A DNA stretch of 45,819 nucleotides from Lysinibacillus sp. BPa_S21 (GTDB taxonomy: Bacteria; Bacillota; Bacilli; Bacillales_A; Planococcaceae), in the NCBI RefSeq assembly GCF_023337795.1, contig NZ_JALIRS010000021.1:1-45819 (forward strand), written 5' to 3'. A model generated the notes under the pieces. The model did not search any database. It was not told where the DNA came from and saw only the letters and a program-made list of their open reading frames with translations. Each line of letters starts with the position of its first letter. The first letter of the stretch is position 1. Shown here piece by piece: positions 1 through 9,268 of the stretch. The position numbers and the translations under genes were made by a program.

Positions 1-28
1 AGCCAGGATCAAACTCTCCATAAAAAGA
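1..28 (-). rRNA. 16S rRNA, 5' end only
   Basis: The reverse complement of the first bases reads GAGAGTTTGATCCTGGCT, the universal start of bacterial 16S rRNA (the 27F primer site). The gene runs leftward out of the window, so only about the first 25 bases are present. The exact mature 5' end is approximate. Confidence 0.95.
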
Positions 29-191
29 AATTTGATTAGCTCAAATTGTTTTGCTGGCATCATGTTTGATGTCCAAAATTTTGTTTCGTTCACTAACTCA
101 AAGTTAGTTACTGAAAACTTTATTGATTACGTTTTGCTTGTTCAGTTTTCAAGGTTCATTTCGTCACTGTTTTCTCAACAGCAACTCTTAT

Positions 192-220
192 ATAATATCA
201 CGCTACCAACTTGATGTCAA
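192..220 (-). promoter_or_regulatory. rRNA operon promoter, proximal
   Basis: On the minus strand there is a perfect -35 (TTGACA, 215-220), a 17-base spacer and a -10 TATTAT (192-197). It points at the 16S gene about 165 bases downstream. A perfect -35 and spacing close to the 16S start are typical of a Bacillales rrn P2 promoter. Confidence 0.8.
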
Positions 221-274
221 CAACTATTTTTATTTTTTATTGTTTCGTCATTAGTTATCTTAGCGACTTGTACT

Positions 275-303
275 ATATTACACTCATAATTTTAAAAGGT
301 CAA
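275..303 (-). promoter_or_regulatory. rRNA operon promoter, middle
   Basis: On the minus strand there is a -35 TTGACC (298-303), a 17-base spacer and a -10 TAATAT (275-280), about 83 bases upstream of the proximal promoter. Tandem rrn promoters at this kind of spacing are usual in Bacillales. Confidence 0.7.
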
Positions 304-316
304 CACTTTTTCTTAA

Positions 317-345
317 AAAATATTAATAGTTTTTCACTCCGTCAA
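317..345 (-). promoter_or_regulatory. possible third rRNA promoter
   Basis: On the minus strand there is a -35 TTGACG (340-345), a 17-base spacer and a weaker -10 TATTTT (317-322). The -10 departs from consensus, so this is less certain than the two downstream promoters. Confidence 0.4.
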
Positions 346-708
346 GAAACTTCCTATATAATGATTAAGAAAACAATCTAATATAAAACTCACAATCTGA
401 AGATCATTTATGTCTTATTGTTATTAATCTCTATTAAATCAATTTCATAAATTATATTTTTTCAACTGCTACTATTATAGAAACTTACATTGATTATGCC
501 GCTTGTAATAAAGCACTTAGACGGTCTACTATCAACTTGCAGACATTATAAGCAACGTCACTAATAAAATGAGATTTGGGTTTTGTTTCTGTTTTATGAG
601 ACATTGTATTAACTGAAAAATTCACCACTTCCTTATCTCTAGTGTTTGAACCCATACTAAACATAAAGAAGCAAGGAACGATGCATAAGCACATCCCTCA
701 CTCTTCAC
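346..708. other. intergenic, no convincing gene
   Basis: AT-rich spacer between the rrn promoters and the acetyltransferase gene. A 66-codon minus-strand frame at 494-694 has no usable ribosome binding site and no recognisable domain. I see no tRNA or clear hairpin here. Confidence 0.5.
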
Positions 709-1575
709 TTATTGTTTTACATAATAGTCTATTTGTTGAGCCTTCATAAAGCCTGCCTTCTCATAAACAGAAAGCGCCTTTCGATTGTCAATTTCAACAT
801 CCAGCATGACAAATTTCGCACCAATTTTGCTTGCATAATCTTTGGAAAATGAAAGCATCGCAGTACCAATTCCTTGCCCCTCACAGTTTGGATGCACTGC
901 CAATGCTGTTACCCACTGAATTTCATTTTCTTGAGCAGTTGTCACTGTTCCAACAATTTCTCCGTCCTTACGCGCTACCCAAAGCTTTCTTCCAGTCGTT
1001 GATGTGTTAAAAGCGATTAACTCCTCAGACTCTTCAGGTAAGTCTCCAAAAGCTGCACTATAAATGGCAATCAGTTCTGCCTGTTGACCTTCATAAGGGA
1101 TGATTTCGATATCATTCTTTAATTCTACTGACTCTGCTCTTGTTTCTAAAGTGGCCTCTGAAAAGCTATATGCAAAGCCCTTCTTTTCAATAAATGTGTG
1201 CCCAAAAGGTGTGCCATCTATTACTACCGCCAATTGCCCTTCTGCCCCACGCTCTTCGAGGCCGACCTGTAAAGCATCCACTAAAGCGGTTCCAATTCCC
1301 ATTTGACGGTATGGAGGTGTTACAACTAAAGACCATTCATAAGTATGCAGCCCCATTAAATCTATTGCACTAGCTGCACCTACTAATACATCTTTATCGT
1401 CCTCATAAGCAAGGACCATAAAGCCCTTCGATTCAAAGGAGCTCGCCATAGGCAAACCCATAGCAGTTTCATATACACGATAATCATGTGTGGTCGCTTC
1501 TTCACACAATAATTTTAATTCATTTAATGTTTCCCCGTCTAACGGAAAAGACACTGTCATCACTGAAATATTCAT
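709..1575 (-). CDS. tandem-GNAT N-acetyltransferase
   Basis: Cytoplasmic acetyltransferase with two GNAT folds in one chain of 288 residues. The first acetyl-CoA loop is RQMGIGTALVDAL near residues 91-103, and the second is EGQGIGTAMLSFS in the C-terminal half. The C-terminal copy has the fuller motif A (ALAVHPN then GxGxG/A) and ends in the usual YEKAGF helix, so it is the likelier catalytic domain. The substrate cannot be told from sequence. Two ATGs are adjacent; SD GGAG lies only 3 bases before the first and 6 before the second, so I chose the second. It is a single gene, transcribed away from the ABC exporter region. Confidence 0.85.
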   Translation of the reverse strand: MNISVMTVSFPLDGETLNELKLLCEEATTHDYRVYETAMGLPMASSFESKGFMVLAYEDDKDVLVGAASAIDLMGLHTYEWSLVVTPPYRQMGIGTALVDALQVGLEERGAEGQLAVVIDGTPFGHTFIEKKGFAYSFSEATLETRAESVELKNDIEIIPYEGQQAELIAIYSAAFGDLPEESEELIAFNTSTTGRKLWVARKDGEIVGTVTTAQENEIQWVTALAVHPNCEGQGIGTAMLSFSKDYASKIGAKFVMLDVEIDNRKALSVYEKAGFMKAQQIDYYVKQ

Positions 1576-1578
1576 CAT

Positions 1579-1925
1579 TTACTCCGTTCTTGTATTAGAC
1601 TATTGCCCCATTGTAGCAAGAAAGAAAATAAGCTGGCAACAAAATACACTAACCACTTCTAAATATTAACAATTCCACTTAATTATAGTGAAATTAAAAG
1701 GTTCTATATGATTTTTGACGGTTATAATGACCGAAAGTTACTATAATTAACAGATAAAAATCCATCCTACTACACAATTTTATTGAATCCCTATCACCAT
1801 AACGTTAGGGATTTTTAAAGTATTTGATATGTCAATTGTCACTCACTACCTACTGGCATTATCCATAATTATACTATTTTTACAGACGGATTACATTTAA
1901 ATTGAATTAAAATAATAGATTCCAA
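1579..1925. other. intergenic, nothing recognised
   Basis: AT-rich spacer between the ABC exporter terminator and the acetyltransferase start. It should hold the acetyltransferase promoter on the minus strand, but no -35/-10 pair stands out. No gene or RNA element is recognisable. Confidence 0.4.
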
Positions 1926-1961
1926 CTAAAAAAGAGCAATTCCAATATGAAATCGCTCTTT
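1926..1961 (-). terminator. terminator of ABC exporter operon
   Basis: A 13-base-pair stem (1931-1943 with 1949-1961, two G-U pairs, 5-base loop) is followed on the minus strand by a run of six T. It lies about 50 bases past the stop of the second exporter gene. Confidence 0.85.
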
Positions 1962-2007
1962 CTTATGTTTGAGAAATGTGACTTACACCTACATCGTTAC
2001 TTTCATA

Positions 2008-3843
2008 TTACTCCTCAAGATGATGGGATGAAGATTGCAACATCTGCGCATAGATGCCACCGGACTCCATTAATTTTTGTTGAGGACCCGCTTCAACTAA
2101 CTCACCTTTGTGCATAACAAGAACAATATCAGCATTATGCACTGTATTTAAACGGTGAGCAATAACAAAACTTGTGCGTCCTTGCATTAACACATCAAGA
2201 GCCTCTTGAATCGTAAGCTCCGTAACGGTATCAATACTACTTGTTGCCTCATCCAACAACAGAATTTTAGGATCTGCAATCAAGGCTCGTGCTATTGACA
2301 ATAACTGCTTTTGACCTTGCGAAATTCCACCGCCATCTGCGACTAGTACTGTGTCATAGCCATCCTTTAGCGTCATAATAAAGTCATGTGCATTTGCACG
2401 CTTCGCCGCTTCCTCTATCTCTTCATCGCTAGCATTTAATCGACCGTAACGAATATTTTCACGTACAGATGCTTCAAATAAAAACGGATCCTGTAACACA
2501 AAGGCCATTTGCGAGCGCAACGCTTGTCGTTCTATTTGCTGAACATTAACACCATCAAATAAGACCTCACCCTTTGATACTTCATAAAATCTTGCAATAA
2601 GCTGTAAGATTGTTGTTTTCCCTGCTCCAGTTGCCCCAACAAGAGCTACCATTTGTCCGGGCTCTACGTTAAAATTAACGTCCTTCAAAGTGTAAGCTTT
2701 TTCTGCTTGCTCATATTTAAAGTACACATGTTGAAAGCTTACCTGTCCTAATAGCTTATGTTTTTGTGCTAAAGCCACTTCCTCTTCGGGCTGTTCATCT
2801 AGTAATGTAAATACACGCTCAGCACCAGCAACCGCTGACAGCACGGTATTAAATTGATTGGCCAAATCATTTAACGGTCGTGTAAATTGTCTTGCGTATT
2901 CTGTAAAAATAACAATTACTCCAATTGACACATGTCCATAAAAAGCCAGTACACCGCCAATACCTGCCACAATTGTAAAGCTCATATTATTTAAAAAGTT
3001 CATGACCTTCGGAATATAACCAGAGTATGTCTGTGCCCAAAAACCAGTACTTTTTAATCGTAAGCTTTTTTCGCGAAACTCCCCTTTCATGCGTTCCTCT
3101 TGTGAGAAAGCTTTCACAATTCTTTGGCCCGAAATCGTTTCTTCAATCATGCCATTCAGAGCTCCTATGGCTGCTTGCTGTTCCTTAAATAATGGTGCGG
3201 TTCTTCGTGTAATCCAACGCATCGCCCAAAACATAATCGGTATAATTGTCATCGTTAATACCGTTAGTAAAGGGCTTAAACTTAGCATGATGATCACTGT
3301 TCCTGTAAGCGTTATGACACTAGAAAACACTTGGATAAAGGAACTATTTAATGTTGAACTAACTGCTTCAATATCATTCGTCATCCTACTCATTAACTCT
3401 CCATGCTGCCGACGATCAAAAAAGGCAATCGGAAGTCTTTGGAAATGAGCAAATACACTCGTTCGTAATCTATAAATGGTTTGTTGGGCAATACCAATCA
3501 TCCAAAAGTTTTGCAAAAATAATGATACTGCTAATAGAGCATAAATGCCGATTAACAGCACAATCCCCTTCTCTAGTCCTGCAAGCTCTCCATGTGTTAC
3601 ATACATGTCAATCATTTTTCCGATTAAATACGGTCCAAGAAGAGCCAAAATGGAACTCGCCAAGACAAGTAACAGCACAATAATGAGTAGTACACGTTGT
3701 TCATCAACGATTTTCCATAAACGAAGTAGTGTACTTTTCCAATCTGTCGCACGAGGTCCCTTCTTTTTCTTAACAGCTTGCTTTAAATCATCTTTCGTTA
3801 AAATCGGCTCATAGCCAAAAGGTTTTTGGAAAAATCCCATCAT
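2008..3843 (-). CDS. ABC exporter half, active ATPase subunit (YfiC-like)
   Basis: Half-transporter of 611 residues: an N-terminal membrane domain of about six helices (residues ~50-330), then a nucleotide-binding domain. Visible motifs are Walker A GATGAGKTT, the signature ISQGQKQ, Walker B ILLLDEATSSID with the catalytic glutamate, and the switch histidine in FVIAHRL. It overlaps its partner by four bases (ATGA) and has SD AGGAGG seven bases before its ATG, so the two are translationally coupled and very probably form a heterodimer. Lengths of 573 and 611 match the YfiB/YfiC type of Bacillus drug exporters, which is recall rather than a search. The substrate (drug, lipid or peptide) is unknown. 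The bent signature ISQGQ pairs with the partner's Walker A in such dimers. Confidence 0.9.
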   Translation of the reverse strand: MMGFFQKPFGYEPILTKDDLKQAVKKKKGPRATDWKSTLLRLWKIVDEQRVLLIIVLLLVLASSILALLGPYLIGKMIDMYVTHGELAGLEKGIVLLIGIYALLAVSLFLQNFWMIGIAQQTIYRLRTSVFAHFQRLPIAFFDRRQHGELMSRMTNDIEAVSSTLNSSFIQVFSSVITLTGTVIIMLSLSPLLTVLTMTIIPIMFWAMRWITRRTAPLFKEQQAAIGALNGMIEETISGQRIVKAFSQEERMKGEFREKSLRLKSTGFWAQTYSGYIPKVMNFLNNMSFTIVAGIGGVLAFYGHVSIGVIVIFTEYARQFTRPLNDLANQFNTVLSAVAGAERVFTLLDEQPEEEVALAQKHKLLGQVSFQHVYFKYEQAEKAYTLKDVNFNVEPGQMVALVGATGAGKTTILQLIARFYEVSKGEVLFDGVNVQQIERQALRSQMAFVLQDPFLFEASVRENIRYGRLNASDEEIEEAAKRANAHDFIMTLKDGYDTVLVADGGGISQGQKQLLSIARALIADPKILLLDEATSSIDTVTELTIQEALDVLMQGRTSFVIAHRLNTVHNADIVLVMHKGELVEAGPQQKLMESGGIYAQMLQSSSHHLEE

Positions 3844-5561
3844 TCCTCTACCTCCTGTTGGGAGATTGCAATTTTTTTATAGAGCTCTGACGTTTGCAAA
3901 AGCTCTTCATGTGTCCCGTATGCGACTGCTTTTCCTGCATCAATAAGTAAAATGCGACTTGCCCCTTTAGCTGTCCGAATTTTTTGAGTGACCACTAGCA
4001 TTGTCGCTTGTTCCTCACTCAATGCCTCCCATAATGCCTGCTCCGTTTTAACATCAAGCGCACTTGTACTATCATCTAGCATTAAGATATGCCCTTTTCT
4101 TAGTAACGCCCTTGCAATAGATAATCTTTGTTTTTGACCACCTGAAAGATTGACGCCCTTCTGACCGACTCTTGTCTCATAACCATTCGGGAAATCCTCC
4201 ACAGAAGCATGGATTTGCGCTTGCATTGTAGCCTGTAGCACTGCATCCATGTCAGCCTCTGCATCACCCCAGCGAACATTATCAGCAATGCTTCCTGTAA
4301 ATAATAAAGATTGTTGTGGAACATAGCCGATGATTTCTCGCAGTTCTTGTAAATCCCATTGCTGTACATCTTTCCCCTCTACTACTATTTTACCTTCTGT
4401 CACTTCGTAGAAGCGTGGAATAAGCTGTAACAGCGTTGATTTCCCCGCACCTGTTGCCCCCATAATGGCAAGCTTTTCACCAGATTTCACTCGGAAGCTT
4501 ACATTGGATAGTACAGGAGTATCTCCTCCAGGATAAGTAAAGCTAACATGCTCAAAAGCTAATTCTCCAAAATTCAAGCCTTTAGACGTTTTCTCTGAAG
4601 ATGATGTGAGCTCAATCTCATTCTCAGTTGAAAGGACTTCTGCCATACGCTCTGCTGAGGCTTTTGCGCGCGCATAAAAAATAATAATAAAGGCAAACAT
4701 CGAAAACGAGCCTGTCATACGCATTGCATAATTGACAATAGCAACAACATCTCCAAGCGGTGTTGTACCTGAAGCTATTTGTTTTGTTCCAAACCACAGT
4801 ACTGCTAATAGACTCATATTCATGATGAATAATAGTACAGGCATAATATACTCCATTGTACGTAACGCCTTTACAGTATCTATTTTTAAACGTGAGGCAA
4901 CTTCATCAAAACGAGAGGATTCATATGTACCGCGTAAATAAGCTTTCACTAATCGAATAGCCTGTAAATTTTCCTGTAGGACACGATTCAAACGATCAAC
5001 TCTCTTTTGCACAAGTCCAAAATAAGACACGCCTTTTGCCACCATGAAAATAAGAAAAATAAAAATAATGGGTGCGCCAATAACTAAAAACAACGCTAAT
5101 TTAGCATTTACAATAAAAGCCATAACGATGCTGCCGATAACAGCAAGAGGTGCACGAAGCATAATACGTAAACTCATAAACAGCACCGTCTGAACTTGCG
5201 TCACATCATTCGTTAACCGTGTAATAAGAGAAGCTGTTGAGAATTTCTGATAAGTAGCTAATGTAAAGGATTGTATTTTTTCAAACAACGCATTTCGTAA
5301 ATCATAAGAAAAACTCTGTGCTGTGTGCGATGAAAAATACGAATTTACAACACCAGCTATAAAGGCTACGAAAGATAAGCAAAGTAAAACAATGCCCCAT
5401 TGCCAAATCATCTCTTGATTTTGAGCTCGTACGCCATCATCTATAATTTTAGCCATAATAAGTGGCTGAGCGAGCTCAACAAACAATTCCAACAGCATTA
5501 AACAAAACGCGATCAATGCAGTCCATTTATAAGGCTTTACATAGGAAAAAATTTCTTTCAT
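3840..5561 (-). CDS. ABC exporter half, degenerate ATPase subunit (YfiB-like)
   Basis: First gene of the exporter operon, 573 residues: six-helix membrane domain (residues ~15-300), then a nucleotide-binding domain. Walker A is GATGAGKST and the signature LSGGQKQ is intact. Walker B ends LMLDDSTSALD, with Asp in place of the catalytic Glu, and the H-loop His is replaced (VVTQKI). These changes define the non-hydrolysing composite site of asymmetric heterodimeric exporters such as the BmrCD class. The SD is a GGGGGAG run three bases from the ATG. No regulator gene is adjacent; the 980-base gap upstream holds only repeats and a pseudogene, so any control is elsewhere. Confidence 0.9.
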   Translation of the reverse strand: MKEIFSYVKPYKWTALIAFCLMLLELFVELAQPLIMAKIIDDGVRAQNQEMIWQWGIVLLCLSFVAFIAGVVNSYFSSHTAQSFSYDLRNALFEKIQSFTLATYQKFSTASLITRLTNDVTQVQTVLFMSLRIMLRAPLAVIGSIVMAFIVNAKLALFLVIGAPIIFIFLIFMVAKGVSYFGLVQKRVDRLNRVLQENLQAIRLVKAYLRGTYESSRFDEVASRLKIDTVKALRTMEYIMPVLLFIMNMSLLAVLWFGTKQIASGTTPLGDVVAIVNYAMRMTGSFSMFAFIIIFYARAKASAERMAEVLSTENEIELTSSSEKTSKGLNFGELAFEHVSFTYPGGDTPVLSNVSFRVKSGEKLAIMGATGAGKSTLLQLIPRFYEVTEGKIVVEGKDVQQWDLQELREIIGYVPQQSLLFTGSIADNVRWGDAEADMDAVLQATMQAQIHASVEDFPNGYETRVGQKGVNLSGGQKQRLSIARALLRKGHILMLDDSTSALDVKTEQALWEALSEEQATMLVVTQKIRTAKGASRILLIDAGKAVAYGTHEELLQTSELYKKIAISQQEVEE

Positions 5562-5602
5562 ACTCTCCCCCTCTTCTCAATCAATTATGTCTCTGCTAAA
5601 TT

Positions 5603-5700
5603 CGTCCGGAATCAGCTTTGTGTGTTGACCTGCAAAATGTGTTTTGAACGAAAGCGCAGTGCTAACGCAGCGTCAGGTACAGGTGTTGGGGCACCCTCTG
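5603..5700. repeat. GC-rich intergenic repeat, single copy
   Basis: This stretch shares CGTCCGGAATC (5603-5613) and a 23-base block GAAAGCGCAGTGCTAACG + AGCG (5650-5672, one mismatch) with the repeat cluster at 21930-22141, 16 kb away. It is more GC-rich than its surroundings and non-coding. It is probably a decayed member of that family. Confidence 0.6.
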
Positions 5701-5776
5701 AAAGAAGGCAAGGAGTTCCATAAAATTCAAACATAGTAAAGAACTCCTGCGCAGATAGTATTTTTATGCTTTCTCC

Positions 5777-6358
5777 TCACCTATAGAAAGCCATTACACA
5801 AGCAAGCATAACAAACACACCTACTTATTGCCAAAAACCTAGCGATGTATCAAATATGATAACTGAAATAACTATGGCCGTCAGCGGTCTAGAAACAATA
5901 CTAGTCTCACCAGTAAGTACATCCGATTCTTTTATCGAATGTGCAAGAAACAATGTGCAAAAAGCAAATAGACCAAAGCAATTCCTAAATAAGGCTTTGC
6001 TACTAACTAAAAAATAGTCAAATGAAGCGTTCGTTAGTAGGAGGAAAAGACCTATAGGTGTACCAATAATCCCTATCACTTGATATTTCGGTTGCAATTT
6101 CTATAAACTAAGAGAGACATAAGCAACAACAACTAGCGGTGCTAGAAACATAGTTTTTGTTTTCAACTGCCGAAAAAATCTTTTGCCAGATAACAATCAA
6201 TATGTAAATAATCATATATCTGCAAGCAATACACGAATTGTTACCATAAAGGAACCTCTCTATAGCGCATGGTGGAGAAACCACTCTATTAAAGGCTTGG
6301 TTGCTCCCCATAACATCGTACCGAGACGATAAAATACTATTCTTTTTAACCTTTCTAT
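5777..6358 (-). pseudogene. decayed EamA/DMT-family transporter
   Basis: One reading frame about 194 codons long, from 6358 to 5777, spells the ends of an EamA-type permease. It begins with GTMLWGATKPLIEW, the usual first-helix LWG motif; later come YQVIGIIGTPIGLFLLLTN and near the end RPLTAIVISVIIF and TSLGFWQ. It is broken by five in-frame stops (near 6260, 6217, 6205, 6102 and 5825-5827). The start appears to have changed from ATG to ATA at 6356-6358, with an SD-like GGGAG upstream. About 100 residues are missing between the two halves (family length is about 300). The family assignment rests on recalled sequence patterns; the broken state is seen directly. Confidence 0.65.
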
Positions 6359-6544
6359 ACAATTCTTGCTCCCTATATATATACTAAAAAATGGTATATT
6401 TCTTCAATTCTTTCCTTATTTTTCGCTAGAAAAGTCCCAAAACTTTTCATTATCAAATATTTACAATCATATTCATAATGACTAATTCCTGATAATTAAC
6501 TATAATAATAGTATATATAGATTACTCAAGGAGATCGAATAATC

Positions 6545-8566
6545 ATGAGTCATATGCATAAATCATTTACGATCGATGAACATTATTTAAATTCACTTCC
6601 TTTTCCTGCTATTGTCATGAATCAAGATGGACAAGTGATAAATTTGGGAAAGCTTGCTGAACAGCTATTTGGTTTTTCAGTTACTACTATTAAAGAACAT
6701 ACCACTTTATTCATTCATGAAAATTTACTACGTCAGCTTTCATTAGAAACCTTTCAAGCCATTTTACAAAATGATGACAGTACGTATATCAATCAAATTC
6801 AACTGAAAACGTATACAAATGAAGAAATTACAACAGCGCTACTAGCAAAACCATTTACTGAACAAGGAGAGCATTTCATTCTTATGATGTTTATGCTACC
6901 AGAGCTAATGATTAGCTCTGTTTCTAGTAGTAGCACTCTAGTAGACTTAAAACAGGGATTAGACTCGACATTTATGACTGTAACCCTTGATCATGATGGG
7001 TTCATTTTAGAATGTAATGCTGAATTTCTAAAAACTAGTCAATGGACACCAAAACGCGTTATTGGTAAAACGTTTTGGCAGCTATTCCCTGATAATAAAG
7101 AAAGTGAAAAAATCACGAATACCATCTGGCGGAATTTAAACAGTGGCCAAACGTGGCAAGGTGAAGTAGAAAAAATCACAAAAACAGGTCAGTCTTATTG
7201 GGTGCTACTAACAGCTATCCCAACATTTAATATCGAAACAAACGAGCAACAATTTTTTTTAATAGAAAAGGATATTACGAAATCCAAGACAATACAACAC
7301 CAGCTTGAAAAAATCGCTTATATCGATACAGAAACGGGTCTTATGAATGCACATCGACTCGAAAAAGTGATTTCCACTATGATTGAGGAAGAAAGAAACT
7401 TTTCTTTTGTCTATTTAAGTATTGATAAATTTTATACATTAAAAGAGTTACATGATCAGCAAATCGATCAAAGTCTTATTGTAGAGTTTACAAATCGTAT
7501 AAAAATGTATTTCCAAGATAGCACCATGGCACGTATTAACGAAAATGATTTTGTCGTGATTACACCATTAAGTGAATGGTTTATTCAAGGCTTCCTGTCT
7601 TATTTACAACAGCATCCAATTTATAGCAGTAATGTTGCTGTCCCTATTTCTATTAGTGGCGGAATTACACGTTATCCAGAGGATCAAACTACATTCTCCC
7701 AACTAATGAAAGCTTCCATTGCTACTATTACAACTGTCCGTGAAGCAGGTGGCGATAGAATCGTCTCATTATCCAAAGCAACACATAAGGCATTGAATCG
7801 TAAAGCTTTAATTGAAAAACGTTTACTTCAGGCTCTTGACCAAAAAAATCTAAAGGTTCTCTATCAGCCGCAAATTGATGTTAACACAGGTAAAATCACA
7901 GCTGTAGAAGCACTGGTTCGTTGGGAAGATGAAGTAATAGGCGTTGTTTCACCAGATGAGCTTATTCCAATTGCTGAGGAAACTGGTCTTATTAATAATA
8001 TCGGCTCCTTTATGCTAGAAAAAGCTTGTGAACAGGCACTAATCTGGAAAAAAGCTGGCCTTGATTTAAAAGTATCCATTAACTCTTCTGTACGCGAATT
8101 CCGTGATAAAAACATGGCAAAGTCAATCCTTGGAACTTTGGCAAAAACCGGCTGTCCTGCAAGCCTAATTCAAATCGAAATTACCGAGAAATTTGCCCTT
8201 GAAGCAGAAGCTGCTACCTTTATCACACAGCAAATGCGTAAACTTGAAAATGAAGGCATTGCCTTTATACTAGATGATTTCGGTACCGGGTATGGTTCAT
8301 TTAGATATATGCAAATTCTACCGATAGATACATTGAAAATCGATAAGGCATTTACAAGTTCTTTATTAAAATCTGAAAAAACCCAAAAGCTAATGAACGG
8401 TATGGTGCAACTCGGAAAATCTATGGAACTTAAAGTTGTAGCAGAAGGTGTCGAAACGGCTGAACAAGCAGACCTATTGATTTCTTATGGCTGTGATGCG
8501 ATTCAAGGTTACTATATTAGTAAACCAGTTTCTGCTGAAGAGATTGAAGCACTACTAGTTAAATAG
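6545..8566 (+). CDS. PAS-PAS-GGDEF(degenerate)-EAL c-di-GMP phosphodiesterase
   Basis: Soluble signalling protein of 673 residues. Domains in order: a PAS (~12-110), a second PAS (~148-250) with a C-terminal cap, a GGDEF-like domain (~255-420) and an EAL domain (~435-670). The cyclase signature is NENDF at residues 332-336 instead of GGDEF, so it should not make c-di-GMP. The EAL domain keeps the phosphodiesterase residues: Glu455 in EALVRW, EITEKF, DDFGTGYGSF, LKIDKAF and AEGVET. Predicted role is hydrolysis of c-di-GMP under control of the PAS sensors and perhaps GTP. There are no membrane segments. SD AAGGAG lies 11 bases before the ATG, which is long. A TATAAT is present near 6501, but no clear -35. 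Confidence 0.92.
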   Translation: MSHMHKSFTIDEHYLNSLPFPAIVMNQDGQVINLGKLAEQLFGFSVTTIKEHTTLFIHENLLRQLSLETFQAILQNDDSTYINQIQLKTYTNEEITTALLAKPFTEQGEHFILMMFMLPELMISSVSSSSTLVDLKQGLDSTFMTVTLDHDGFILECNAEFLKTSQWTPKRVIGKTFWQLFPDNKESEKITNTIWRNLNSGQTWQGEVEKITKTGQSYWVLLTAIPTFNIETNEQQFFLIEKDITKSKTIQHQLEKIAYIDTETGLMNAHRLEKVISTMIEEERNFSFVYLSIDKFYTLKELHDQQIDQSLIVEFTNRIKMYFQDSTMARINENDFVVITPLSEWFIQGFLSYLQQHPIYSSNVAVPISISGGITRYPEDQTTFSQLMKASIATITTVREAGGDRIVSLSKATHKALNRKALIEKRLLQALDQKNLKVLYQPQIDVNTGKITAVEALVRWEDEVIGVVSPDELIPIAEETGLINNIGSFMLEKACEQALIWKKAGLDLKVSINSSVREFRDKNMAKSILGTLAKTGCPASLIQIEITEKFALEAEAATFITQQMRKLENEGIAFILDDFGTGYGSFRYMQILPIDTLKIDKAFTSSLLKSEKTQKLMNGMVQLGKSMELKVVAEGVETAEQADLLISYGCDAIQGYYISKPVSAEEIEALLVK

Positions 8567-8576
8567 TTCATTTAAA

Positions 8577-8612
8577 AAAGGAGGCTACGTTTAAAACGTT
8601 ACCTCCTTTTTG
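8577..8612 (+). terminator. terminator of PAS-GGDEF-EAL gene
   Basis: A 16-base stem (8577-8592 with about 8595-8610, two mismatched pairs) starting AAAGGAGG and ending CCTCCTTT, followed by T-rich sequence, directly after the stop codon. Confidence 0.85.
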
Positions 8613-8629
8613 TAGTTAAAAAAATATTT

Positions 8630-8700
8630 TGGCTCTTTGGCTGGATTTCCGTTCCGGCTGAGCGCTTCTCCGGGGCGTCCAACCTCCACTTATGTGCGAA
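8630..8700. repeat. intergenic repeat (GATTTCCGTTCC family), partial copy
   Basis: Contains GATTTCCGTTCCGGCTGAGCGC and GGGGCGTCC, the core shared with copies at 23166, 24465, 26985, 29875, 35360 and 38098. Its left end GGCTCTTTG matches the outer end of the copies at 23166-23255 and 29861. It sits between two convergent genes. Confidence 0.7.
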
Positions 8701-8713
8701 AATTTTTTTACAT

Positions 8714-8744
8714 TATAAAAGAGGTTACATTTGAATATAACCTC
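8714..8744 (-). terminator. terminator of ThrE-like operon
   Basis: Hairpin GAGGTTA (8721-8727) with TAACCTC (8738-8744), followed on the minus strand by TTTTATAATG. It lies about 45 bases past the stop of the exporter operon. The stem is short and the T run moderate. Confidence 0.55.
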
Positions 8745-8788
8745 CTTCCTTACATTTATTCCATCCGCCAAACTCACGATGTAGCGTC

Positions 8789-9256
8789 TTATTTCTTATA
8801 AACTTTTCGGATTGTCGCCTTACTGCTACGTACAGAACGGAAAATGAGCTGTATAAGAACCTCTGCGAATACAAGTCCTATAACGATGGCACCTGTTACT
8901 AAAAATGCTTTCAATCCATACTGTAGCCCTTGTATATAATCATCTTCTACAATATTTCTCATTGCATTATAAGCCATCCCACCCGGGACTAGTGGGATAA
9001 TACCGCCAACAATAAAAATAATCATTGGCATTTTGAAGCGTCGAGCATACAAATGGGCAACGATAGCAATAACGAAAGAGCTAAAGAATGAGGCATATAC
9101 TATATCCATGCCATGCTCTGCTAGGACGAAGTAAATCATCCAGCCTATTACTCCAACAAAGCCACAATATATTAAGGTTTTTCTAGGTACATTAAAAATA
9201 ATTGCGATACCCGCCGTCGCAAAAAAGCTAAGAATCAACTGTGTGATATAGTCCAT
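8789..9256 (-). CDS. threonine/serine exporter, small subunit (YjjB/ThrE C-terminal type)
   Basis: Membrane protein of 155 residues with about five helices, matching the C-terminal half of ThrE exporters. The landmark PLVPGGMAYNAMRNIV near residues 98-113 is the conserved PLVPG...N...R loop of the family. The larger partner lies immediately upstream with a 12-base gap. The SD AGGAGG is eight bases before ATG. Split ThrE systems (YjjP plus YjjB in E. coli) work together in export; the actual substrate here (threonine, serine or a dicarboxylate) is inferred from family only. Confidence 0.85.
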   Translation of the reverse strand: MDYITQLILSFFATAGIAIIFNVPRKTLIYCGFVGVIGWMIYFVLAEHGMDIVYASFFSSFVIAIVAHLYARRFKMPMIIFIVGGIIPLVPGGMAYNAMRNIVEDDYIQGLQYGLKAFLVTGAIVIGLVFAEVLIQLIFRSVRSSKATIRKVYKK

Positions 9257-9268
9257 GTCGTCTGCCTC

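Noticed and set aside
494..694. 66-codon minus-strand frame
   Set aside because: No usable SD, no domain, Cys-rich random-looking start; probably chance.
6108..6362. 84-codon minus-strand frame
   Set aside because: It is an out-of-frame reading of the first half of the EamA pseudogene; the real frame is shifted and carries the EamA-like motifs.
6380..6544. Possible c-di-GMP riboswitch before the PAS-GGDEF-EAL gene
   Set aside because: The leader is AT-rich with no conserved aptamer sequence.
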